In this document: piece by piece, positions 1 to 5,747 of the stretch
Layout: every line of letters begins with the position of its first letter
Numbering within the stretch: position 1 is the first letter of the stretch
NCBI GenBank assembly: GCA_964396385.1
Contig: CAYNFH010000186.1
Span: 1-13,097 of the forward strand
Length of the DNA: 13,097 nucleotides
Direction: 5' to 3'
Source of the DNA: CAYNFH01 sp964396385
GTDB lineage: Bacteria > Armatimonadota > Chthonomonadetes > Chthonomonadales > CAJBBX01
Notes under the pieces: generated by a model
Database searches by the model: none
Told to the model about the DNA's origin: nothing
The model's input: the letters and a program-made list of their open reading frames with translations, nothing else
Program-made: the position numbers and the translations under genes

Positions 1-345
1 GTGCGCAAGCCGCTCGGCCTCTGGATCGCCGATTACACGCCGCCCACGGACCACATGATGCTGGAGCCCATTGGCTACATCGGGTACTTCTCCCACCGGT
101 ACGTGCTGGACGTGGTGGGCCTGGTCTCGCCGCAGGTCCTTCCGTACTATCGCCAGTCCGGCGACCCTCTGCTGAGGCTGGTAGACGCCTTTCGTCCGGA
201 GCTCCTGGTGCTCAGGGTAGGGGAGGCGCAGCGCCTGGGCCTGACTCCGGGGGCTCGCCGCGCAGTCCAGGAGCCCTACACGCTTGTCAAAGCCTTCCCC
301 GAGCCTGGACCGCCCGTCCTGCTTCTCTACCGCGTACGCCGCTGA
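1..345 (+). CDS. C-terminal end of a membrane glycosyltransferase-like protein (partial, 5' end outside window)
   Basis: The reading frame is open from the first base, so the visible 114 residues are only the C-terminal end of a longer protein. No membrane helix remains. What is left looks like the soluble extracytoplasmic tail of a multi-pass glycosyltransferase of the GT39/ArnT-like (dolichyl-phosphate-mannose mannosyltransferase) type. These tails often carry a segment like the one here at residues 22-45, with GYIGYFS followed by a D-x-V-GLVSP motif. In that family the membrane part transfers a sugar from a polyprenyl-phosphate donor to an envelope acceptor. The gene converges with htrA and is followed by a GC-rich hairpin. 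The assignment rests on this short motif and general composition, so the family call is moderate and the substrate unknown. Confidence 0.6.
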   Translation: MRKPLGLWIADYTPPTDHMMLEPIGYIGYFSHRYVLDVVGLVSPQVLPYYRQSGDPLLRLVDAFRPELLVLRVGEAQRLGLTPGARRAVQEPYTLVKAFPEPGPPVLLLYRVRR

Positions 346-360
346 GCTTCGCACGCAGAT

Positions 361-391
361 GGGCGGGATACACGCGCTGTGCACCCCGCCC
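361..391. terminator. GC-rich hairpin between convergent genes, possible terminator
   Basis: Seven-base perfect arms (GGGCGGG at 361-367 and CCCGCCC at 385-391) flank a 17-base loop that holds a further small ACA/TGT pairing. The hairpin lies 15 bases after the stop of the glycosyltransferase-like gene. No T-run follows on either strand, so it is not a textbook intrinsic terminator. A role in ending transcription is inferred from position only. Confidence 0.35.
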
Positions 392-448
392 CTCCGAGTC
401 AGTTGGCCGCCGGCCGATGTCTGCCAACCAGGTCTCCTATTTACGGTT

Positions 449-471
449 ATTCGCGTTCATGTACAGCTAAT
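449..471 (-). repeat. Single-arm copy of a dispersed intergenic repeat downstream of htrA
   Basis: The 23 bases here match 8873-8895 (upstream of the MutS-like gene) at 18 of 23 positions. Both share ATTCGCGTTCAT at one end and GCTAAT at the other; the differences cluster in the middle. Here the unit lies 15 bases past the htrA stop codon, whereas near 8.8 kb it forms one arm of a palindrome. I see no gene in 346-486. Confidence 0.55.
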
Positions 472-486
472 CGGCTTTCGCGCTCC

Positions 487-1926
487 TCAATCCAGCTCGT
501 ACGTCACCACGCGCTCTGCCGTCTCGCGGCCGCGCCGGCCCTTCCACACGATACGCACGATATCCCCGGACTTGAGCCCTTCGATGGCCTTGTGAAACGC
601 TTCCACTGTGGGAGTGGGGACTCCATTCACCTTCAGCACGATGTCGCCCACCGTCAGCTCCGTCTCGGACACCGGGCTCGTCGTATCGATGGACTTGACG
701 AAGATGCCGGTGGCCTTCTCGTCCAGGTTGAATTGTTTTATCGCCTCCGGCGTGATCGGCTTTACGTCGATTCCGAGGCCCGTGCTGGCTGCGGCCTTGG
801 CCGGTCTCTCGTCCATGCCCACGGCCGGCGCTTCGGCGATGGTGACCTTTACGTGCTTCTCGACGCCATCCCGCACCAGGACCACTTCAACGGTCTTCCC
901 CGGCACGATGCGGCTCACGATGGTCCGGAGCTCCTGCTCGTTCCGCACCGGCTGGCCGTCGATGTCGGTAATGACGTCGTCCGCGTGGATGCCAGCCTTG
1001 CCCGCCGGGCTGTCCTTGTCGGGCTCGTTCTGCACCTGGGCGCCGCTGCTCACCCTATAGGCGGTAGCGAGCTTGGGTGTGAGGGTGGCGGGCATCACGC
1101 CCAGGTAGCCGTACGTAACGTGTCCGGAATCCTCAAGTTGCGGAACCACGTACTTCGCCACCTCGATGGGGATGGCGAAGCCGATGCCCACGCTGCCCCC
1201 CGTATCAGTTTCGATGGCAGTGTTGATCCCGATCACCTCGCCGTCCACGTTCACCAGCGGCCCTCCGGAGTTGCCGGGATTGATCGCCGCGTCGGTCTGG
1301 ATCAGATTGGGGTAAATCCGGAGGTCGCTCCCACCGGGGATCTCCTGGTGCCGGTACAGCGAGCTGATGACGCCAACAGAAAAAGAGCCTTCATAGCGGT
1401 AGGGGCTCCCGATGGCAATGGCCCACTGGCCTATCTTCAGCTTCTGTGAATCGCCCAGGTGTGCGGCGTGCAGGTCGCTCGCGTTGATCTTCACCAGGGC
1501 TAAATCGCTGCGGAAATCCCGTCTCACCGTGCCGTCAAACTCGCGGCCGTCGTGCAGCTTCACCACCACCCTGTCCGCGCCCATCACCACGTGGTCGTTG
1601 GTGAGGATCCAGCCGGAGGGGTCGATGATAACGCCGGAGCCCGTCCCTTCGGAGCGGAAGGCGCGCACGCGCGGGTGGCCGAACGGGAGCCCCTGGAAGA
1701 GGTCGTCATCCTTGTCCGGCTTATCGGGCGCGGCGGCCGTGGCCCGCGGGTGGACCGTCTTCCGCGCCGTGATGGTCACCACCGTGGGCTCCAGCTCCTC
1801 CGCGATGGAGGTGAATGCGTCCTGCAGCGCAAACAGCGCTGCCCGGTTTGGCTTCGTCTCCTGGGCGCGCGCCGCGGACGGCGCCAGTCCCGCCAGAGCC
1901 AGCACCACGCACACCAGAAACCTCAT
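487..1926 (-). CDS. htrA: HtrA/DegP-type periplasmic serine protease with two PDZ domains
   Basis: This is a secreted trypsin-fold protease that degrades or refolds damaged envelope proteins. The chosen ATG gives 479 residues and a clean signal peptide (about 1-21, ending SAARA). In-frame starts at 1980 (GTG) and 1971 (ATG) would put acidic residues before it; a GGAAGG lies upstream of those, so they are not excluded. The catalytic triad is visible: His112 in TNDHVV, Asp141 in DLALVKI, Ser220 in NPGNSGGPL. PDZ1 spans roughly 275-365 and PDZ2 roughly 383-470, the usual layout and length for the Do (DegP/DegQ/MucD) group. It follows the sigma/anti-sigma/RseB-like cluster on the same strand, as mucD follows algU-mucA-mucB in Pseudomonas. 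About 350 bp of non-coding DNA separates it from the RseB-like gene, so it may have its own promoter. Confidence 0.94.
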   Translation of the reverse strand: MRFLVCVVLALAGLAPSAARAQETKPNRAALFALQDAFTSIAEELEPTVVTITARKTVHPRATAAAPDKPDKDDDLFQGLPFGHPRVRAFRSEGTGSGVIIDPSGWILTNDHVVMGADRVVVKLHDGREFDGTVRRDFRSDLALVKINASDLHAAHLGDSQKLKIGQWAIAIGSPYRYEGSFSVGVISSLYRHQEIPGGSDLRIYPNLIQTDAAINPGNSGGPLVNVDGEVIGINTAIETDTGGSVGIGFAIPIEVAKYVVPQLEDSGHVTYGYLGVMPATLTPKLATAYRVSSGAQVQNEPDKDSPAGKAGIHADDVITDIDGQPVRNEQELRTIVSRIVPGKTVEVVLVRDGVEKHVKVTIAEAPAVGMDERPAKAAASTGLGIDVKPITPEAIKQFNLDEKATGIFVKSIDTTSPVSETELTVGDIVLKVNGVPTPTVEAFHKAIEGLKSGDIVRIVWKGRRGRETAERVVTYELD

Positions 1927-1995
1927 CGCTACCCGGACCTCTGGGCGCTCCGCCGCAACCGTCCCCACCATATCTGCCACTGTCCTTCCAAGAGA

Positions 1996-2059
1996 GGGTG
2001 AGAGGTGAGTAGTGAGGCCGGATCCTGCATCTCACCCATCACGCATCACTCATCACCCA
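1996..2059. repeat. Imperfect palindrome of GTGA(T)G words in the htrA leader
   Basis: The left arm (1996-2017, GGGTGAGAGG onward) and the complement of the right arm (2031-2059, CTCACCCATC onward) are both made of variants of a GTGAG/GTGATG word. They pair imperfectly around a 13-base centre containing GGATCC. The element sits between the htrA start and the candidate promoter at 2124-2149, so it would be in the 5' leader if that promoter is real. The rest of 1927-2274 contains this palindrome, the candidate promoter and the next palindrome, with no credible gene. Confidence 0.5.
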
Positions 2060-2123
2060 CGACTGTTAACGCCCGGTATGTTCTACCGCGCCGGCCTGCT
2101 ATCCTACGGCCGCCCATACATTA

Positions 2124-2149
2124 GACGATAATTCTACGTCGAAGTCTCA
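2124..2149 (-). promoter_or_regulatory. Candidate ECF-type promoter upstream of htrA
   Basis: On the minus strand TGAGAC (2149-2144) is followed after exactly 16 bases by CGTC (2127-2124). This is close to the TGAAAC-N16-CGTA layout known for SigW-like ECF sigma factors. The same bases form a 7-bp imperfect inverted repeat (TTAGACG / CGTCGAA, 2121-2143). The predicted start of transcription would leave a leader of about 190 bases. Recognition by the neighbouring sigma factor is inference. Confidence 0.3.
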
Positions 2150-2157
2150 GCCGCAGT

Positions 2158-2287
2158 GCCAGGGGAAGGTGACAGGTTACAGGGGACAGGTGCCAGGGGA
2201 AAGGCGAGGAGAGTACATCCTTGCGTTACGGCGTACTCACCCGTTTTCCCTTGTAAGCTGTTCCCTGTCCCCTGTCACCTAACCTGG
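2158..2287. repeat. Long imperfect palindrome of GGGGACAGG-like words at the end of the RseB-like gene
   Basis: The left part (2158-2209) and the reverse complement of the right part (2240-2287) both run through variants of CCAGG, AGGTGACAGG and GGGGACAGG. In the centre GAGTAC (2210-2215) pairs with GTACTC (2233-2238). The left arm carries extra copies of the word, so the palindrome has gaps. The stop codon of the RseB-like gene (2275-2277) lies inside the right arm, so the repeat supplies the last codons (Gln-Val-Arg). Confidence 0.6.
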
Positions 2288-3579
2288 TACTGCCGTATCT
2301 GCTGGCCCACAAAGGCTGCATTGGCGCGCATCCGGCCGGCGATGCGCGACCATGAGTAGCCGTCCTGGTAGAGGTTGAGCAGCGCCTCAAAGCGGCGGCC
2401 CGTGCGCCGGGCCAGCTCCAGCAGCGCCGCCAGGCTATCCACACATAGGCCTCGGTTGCGCAGCGCCACCAGAGTAGCCACCGGCATCCTGTACCGGCGC
2501 GAGATGTCGGCGAGCATGGACTGGTCCGCCTCCATGTTCATGGCACGGGCGATCATCAAGATACCTTCCGGCTCTCGCGGGCCGATAACGGTGCAGAGCA
2601 TCCGACGCCGGTGGACCCGCGCCACCGCCTCGCCGCGTGGAAGCGTCTGGACCATCGTGGACTCGCCCGGCAGGTCCGATTCGGCCACCTGCTCAAACAC
2701 GGTCACCATGGCAAGCCCGTCCGTATAGCGCAGGCAGGCAGTAGGGGCGCCGCTCAGCCGCACCATCTCGCAGGACTCAAAGGCGTAGCCCTGCGGCATG
2801 GAGACCGGTGCGCAGACCTCGAACCCCGCCGCGCGTCGCAGCCGGCCGATATCGTGGTACAGAGGGGAGATCGACATCATGACCGTCCGCGTACCCCGCG
2901 AGGCGTGATACTGCACGTCCCGCTCCGGGACCATTGAGGGAAACGACACGTCCTTATAGAAGGTGGCGCACAGCGTATTGCCCCGCCGGTCGCTCTCGGT
3001 GCGGGAGAGCGTGACACCCGTTGCCGTGTCGATGTCCACCGTCACTACGTGGCCATACGGATCGCAGGGTTCCAGCTCCAGCACCGTACACCTACGGCCC
3101 GCAACCGGCTCTGTTCGCAGGACGTGGACCTTATAGGCGGCAAGTATCCGCCGGACGGTCTTCTCAATCTCGTGCCCATTGTTCTCTACGTGGATGGACC
3201 GGGTCACTGTGACCGTGTGCGTGCCGGGATCGTAGCTGTGGATCCACGCGCCGTCATCCTGCCGAACTGCTCCGCGCTGCGACGCCGGATCCGTGTACAC
3301 CATGAGGGAGTGGCCGTGCCGGTCACGCACCACGCGACGGGTGGTAGCGGTCAGGCCGCCGCCGGGACTGGGAACGAACTCACTTTGAATGCCGCGGAGG
3401 TTTACGCCGCGCTGAGCGGCGATGGTGCGGCGGAGCAGCCGCTCCACCTGGGAATCCGCCCGGGCGGAAGGCACGAGGAGAATCCCGCTCACTGCAATCA
3501 GCGCGGCGATGAGGGTCCAACGTAGGAACGGCCGCATCAGTGACGCGGCCGTTCGATTTCTGAAGCGCAGTTTCCCCAT
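2275..3579 (-). CDS. RseB/MucB-like secreted regulator of ECF sigma activity, with an extra C-terminal module
   Basis: Known RseB/MucB proteins bind the periplasmic part of the anti-sigma factor and shield it from proteolysis. The ATG at 3579 lies 20 bases after the anti-sigma stop and gives 434 residues. A start at 3537 would give a shorter signal peptide; neither has a strong ribosome binding site. The signal peptide ends near SARA (about residue 41). An N-terminal MucB/RseB domain (LolA-like fold) spans about 42-240. The smaller C-terminal domain, about 245-345, includes PQGYAFES, YTDGLAMVTVFEQ and a VIGPREPE strand like the end of RseB. Residues 349-434 are an additional arginine-rich helical tail that normal RseB lacks. 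The family call rests on pattern and operon context. Confidence 0.72.
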   Translation of the reverse strand: MGKLRFRNRTAASLMRPFLRWTLIAALIAVSGILLVPSARADSQVERLLRRTIAAQRGVNLRGIQSEFVPSPGGGLTATTRRVVRDRHGHSLMVYTDPASQRGAVRQDDGAWIHSYDPGTHTVTVTRSIHVENNGHEIEKTVRRILAAYKVHVLRTEPVAGRRCTVLELEPCDPYGHVVTVDIDTATGVTLSRTESDRRGNTLCATFYKDVSFPSMVPERDVQYHASRGTRTVMMSISPLYHDIGRLRRAAGFEVCAPVSMPQGYAFESCEMVRLSGAPTACLRYTDGLAMVTVFEQVAESDLPGESTMVQTLPRGEAVARVHRRRMLCTVIGPREPEGILMIARAMNMEADQSMLADISRRYRMPVATLVALRNRGLCVDSLAALLELARRTGRRFEALLNLYQDGYSWSRIAGRMRANAAFVGQQIRQYQVR

Positions 3580-3599
3580 ACGCCGGCCAGAGGGCGGAG

Positions 3600-4145
3600 T
3601 CAGCGGGTGCCGCCGCGGACCGGCCCATACAGCCCGGCAGGGGCGATAGTGGCGCCGCCGCTCATGGGGCGGCCCGCCTCGGAGGAATTCTGGATCGCCA
3701 GCATATCCTGCAGCGAGCCCGCCGGCACTGTCTGAAGCGGCTGAGGCTGCGCGGCCACCTCCCTCGCCGTCTGCGAAGGCTCCTTGGACAGCGGGCTGTA
3801 CACGTAAAGCCCCGCGGCAAAGGCAAACACCCCAAACAGGGCCGCCGCCCGCAGGCTGGCGCGCTGCGGCTCCGGCATTAAGCCCCACCAGGAGGAGAGC
3901 CGGAATCCTACCGGAGAGCGGTCTCCTTCGGCGACGATCCGCTCCAGGATCCGCTGCTCCAGGTCCTGCTTGGGCTGCTGCACGGACAGCCGCGAAAGCA
4001 TCCGCTTGGTCGTGAGCAGGGACTCATACTCCTCATTGCAGCAGGAGCACGTCCGCAGGTGGTCGCGTATCTGGAGCTGCTCAACGCCTGCGAGCTCATT
4101 GTCCATATACGCGGAAAGCAGGTTATTGACCTTACGGCAATTCAC
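3600..4145 (-). CDS. Anti-sigma factor with N-terminal zinc finger (zf-HC2) and one membrane helix
   Basis: It should hold the upstream ECF sigma factor inactive at the inner membrane. The cytoplasmic N-terminus has the zinc-binding anti-sigma signature: Cys3, His29, Cys33 and Cys36 in H-x3-C-x2-C. A membrane helix at about 98-116 divides it from a Pro/Gln-rich extracytoplasmic tail of about 64 residues that could contact the RseB-like protein. It starts at GTG with a good GGGGAG ribosome site 8 bases upstream. It overlaps the end of the sigma gene by 14 bases, a sign of translational coupling. At 181 residues it has a normal length for RseA/MucA-type proteins. The proteases that would cleave it (DegS and RseP types) are not in the window. 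Confidence 0.88.
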   Translation of the reverse strand: MNCRKVNNLLSAYMDNELAGVEQLQIRDHLRTCSCCNEEYESLLTTKRMLSRLSVQQPKQDLEQRILERIVAEGDRSPVGFRLSSWWGLMPEPQRASLRAAALFGVFAFAAGLYVYSPLSKEPSQTAREVAAQPQPLQTVPAGSLQDMLAIQNSSEAGRPMSGGATIAPAGLYGPVRGGTR

Positions 4146-4734
4146 TTCGTTCTCTCCCCGCTCTGAGATGTGGCTGGTTCTGCAGGCGGTTCCGGAGGAT
4201 CTTCCGGCCCCTGTGGAGCCTGGACCTTACGGTTCCCAGCGAGCACCCCATCGCATCCGCGATGTCCTCGTAGGAGAGCCCCTCCACGTCCGCCAGGACC
4301 ACCGTCTTGCGGAAGTCCGGCGGCAGCGCGTTTAGCGCGTGCTGGAGCGGTGCGTCCAGCTCCACCTGCAGCATCATGGCTTCCGGATCGTTGGTCGAGT
4401 CCGCTATCTCAAGGCGTACGTCGCTGTCGGCATTCCCGCTCGCGAGCGGCTGATCCAGCGACTGTGTCTTCACTTTCGGCCGCTTTCGCAGCTCGTCTAT
4501 GAACACGTTCGAGATGATCCGGTAGAGCCAGTTCTCAAACGGCATGCTCCGGTTGTACCGGTTGAAGAACCGGTAGGCCCGAAGGAACGCCTCCTGGGTC
4601 AGGTCCTCCGCGTCCGCATGGTTGCCCGCCAGCCGGTAGGCGATGTTGTACGCCTGCCGGTGGTACCGGGACACGAGCGCGTCGAACTCTGAACGGTCCT
4701 GGCGCGCGGCGATAAACGGTTTAGTCCAGTCCAT
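4132..4734 (-). CDS. ECF (sigma-70 family, RpoE-like) RNA polymerase sigma factor
   Basis: This 200-residue protein has the two-domain build of an extracytoplasmic-function sigma factor. Sigma region 2 covers about 17-84, with the DAEDLTQEAFLRAY core-binding stretch and the PFENWLYRIISN -10 recognition helix region. An acidic linker follows, then region 4 at about 130-185 with the helix-turn-helix GLSYEDIADAMGCSLGTVRSRLHRGR. It directs RNA polymerase to envelope-stress promoters and is controlled by the anti-sigma encoded next. A GGAAGG lies in the short leader before the ATG. A possible self-recognised promoter is at 4766-4792. Together with rseA/rseB-like and htrA genes this resembles RpoE/AlgU, but the ECF group cannot be fixed from the sequence alone. 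Confidence 0.93.
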   Translation of the reverse strand: MDWTKPFIAARQDRSEFDALVSRYHRQAYNIAYRLAGNHADAEDLTQEAFLRAYRFFNRYNRSMPFENWLYRIISNVFIDELRKRPKVKTQSLDQPLASGNADSDVRLEIADSTNDPEAMMLQVELDAPLQHALNALPPDFRKTVVLADVEGLSYEDIADAMGCSLGTVRSRLHRGRKILRNRLQNQPHLRAGRERSELP

Positions 4735-4765
4735 CTCTCATGCCCTGCCTTCCACTACTATCGGT

Positions 4766-4792
4766 TACGGAAGGTCGAAGATGATCCGTTCC
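4766..4792 (-). promoter_or_regulatory. Candidate autoregulatory ECF promoter of the sigma gene
   Basis: On the minus strand GGAAC (4792-4788) is the usual RpoE-type -35 core, and CGTA (4769-4766) resembles an ECF -10. The gap from GGAAC to CGTA is 18 bases, slightly longer than the common 16-17. Transcription would begin about 25 bases before the sigma ATG, leaving room for the GGAAGG ribosome site. ECF sigma factors of this kind often transcribe their own operon. The match is suggestive only. Confidence 0.35.
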
Positions 4793-4808
4793 CCGATGGG
4801 AAAGAACC

Positions 4809-4885
4809 AGTAAATGGGTAAATGAGTAAATGGGTGTACGCCGGCCCCCGCCAGGTACACCCATTTACTCATTTACTGATTCACT
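4809..4885. repeat. Near-perfect palindrome built from an 8-bp RGTAAATG tandem repeat
   Basis: Octamers AGTAAATG, GGTAAATG and AGTAAATG follow each other at 4809-4832, then GGTGTACG. The left arm 4809-4839 and the right arm 4855-4885 match at 28 of 31 positions, including a perfect 22-bp stretch (4818-4839 with 4855-4876), around a 15-base GC-rich loop. It is AT-rich unlike its surroundings. The stop codon of the deacetylase gene (4881-4883) lies in the right arm. As RNA it would make a very stable hairpin at the end of the deacetylase message. There is no T-run after it. The rest of 4735-4880 holds only the candidate sigma promoter and leader. Confidence 0.85.
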
Positions 4886-5690
4886 TTCTGCTGACCCTGG
4901 CCGGCGGATTCGCATCGCTCTCCACCACCACGGGCTTCGGGAGGTGCGCCAGCATCTCCGGAATGGTCACGAATCGGTAGCCCTCCCTCCGCAGACCAGT
5001 AATGATCCGGGGCATCGCGGAGACGGTTGAGGGCCGGTCATCGTGCAGGAGGATGATGCTCCCGTTCTCCGCACGCCGAAGCGTCCGATTCACAATGAAG
5101 TCCGGGGAGACGTCCAGGAAGTCCTTGGCGGCGTCCGTCCAGGAGATGACCACGTAGCCCAGACCGTGCGCGGTTTTCAGCACCTCGTCGTCGTACCGCA
5201 CCCCCGGCGGCCGGAGGAGGCTGAAGTGGCGGCCCGTAATCCGGTAGAAGTTGATGTCGCAGTCGTTGATCTCCCGGCGCATCTGCTCGGGCTTGAGCGT
5301 GTCCAGCCGGTAGTGGTTCTGCGAATGGTTCGCCACCTCGTGGCCGTCGGCCAGCATGCGCCGGACCAATCCGGGACTCTCGTCCATCCGCCGGCCCACC
5401 ACAAAGAAGGTGACCCGTACGTTGTACCTCTTGAAGATGTCCAGTAGCTGCTCGCCGGTGGGTTCGTGCGGCCCATCGTCGATGGTGAGCGCGATCTCCT
5501 TGAGCTCCGGATTTCCATGGTGGAGGATGCCCGTCTCCGGGTCGTACAGGTCAACGCCGCGCCAGTGCCGGATCCACGCTACGGGACTGATGGCATCCCG
5601 CAGGTGCCCTCGTTCCCACTGGTAGATAAGCCATCCCCCCACGGTGAGCAGGCCAATCAGCCCTAGCGCTAGAATCGATCTCCTGGTCAA
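4881..5690 (-). CDS. Membrane-anchored polysaccharide deacetylase (NodB-homology, CE4 family)
   Basis: The family removes N- or O-acetyl groups from envelope polysaccharides or peptidoglycan using a metal ion. All NodB motifs are visible in the 269-residue product. They are TIDDGP (Asp71, Asp72), metal-binding HSQNH (His122, His126), RPPG (from Arg160), Asp186/Asp190 in the fourth motif and LLHD (His216). An N-terminal helix (about 4-24) with TRR before it anchors the catalytic domain outside the membrane. I chose the TTG start at 5690 because GGGAGG lies 5 bases upstream. The longer in-frame TTG at 5738 falls on the -35 box of the predicted promoter. The gene diverges from the beta-propeller gene and ends in the 4809-4885 palindrome. 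The substrate is unknown. Confidence 0.93.
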   Translation of the reverse strand: MTRRSILALGLIGLLTVGGWLIYQWERGHLRDAISPVAWIRHWRGVDLYDPETGILHHGNPELKEIALTIDDGPHEPTGEQLLDIFKRYNVRVTFFVVGRRMDESPGLVRRMLADGHEVANHSQNHYRLDTLKPEQMRREINDCDINFYRITGRHFSLLRPPGVRYDDEVLKTAHGLGYVVISWTDAAKDFLDVSPDFIVNRTLRRAENGSIILLHDDRPSTVSAMPRIITGLRREGYRFVTIPEMLAHLPKPVVVESDANPPARVSRK

Positions 5691-5709
5691 TCGTTCCTCC
5701 CAGAAGGAT

Positions 5710-5738
5710 ATTATAGCGGAGGCCGCCAGGCCCGGCAA
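5710..5738 (-). promoter_or_regulatory. Sigma-70-type promoter of the deacetylase gene
   Basis: TTGCCG (5738-5733), a 17-base spacer and a perfect TATAAT (5715-5710) lie on the minus strand. The predicted start near 5703 leaves a 13-base leader that contains the GGGAGG ribosome site (5701-5696). The -10 is symmetric in part: on the plus strand TATTAT (5709-5714) could serve the divergent propeller gene. Confidence 0.65.
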
Positions 5739-5747
5739 GGAAACTCC

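Noticed and set aside
379..1449. Long plus-strand open frame opposite htrA
   Set aside because: It is antisense to a gene with a full catalytic triad and PDZ domains; its translation is His/Arg/Asp-rich with no recognisable domain, as expected for a high-GC shadow.
2158..2287. CRISPR-like or microsatellite array
   Set aside because: The words are degenerate, unequally spaced and arranged as inverted arms rather than as direct repeats with uniform spacers.
3580..3888. N-terminal extension of the RseB-like reading frame
   Set aside because: It would overlap the anti-sigma gene by nearly 300 bases and would bury the signal peptide; the extension has no recognisable sequence.
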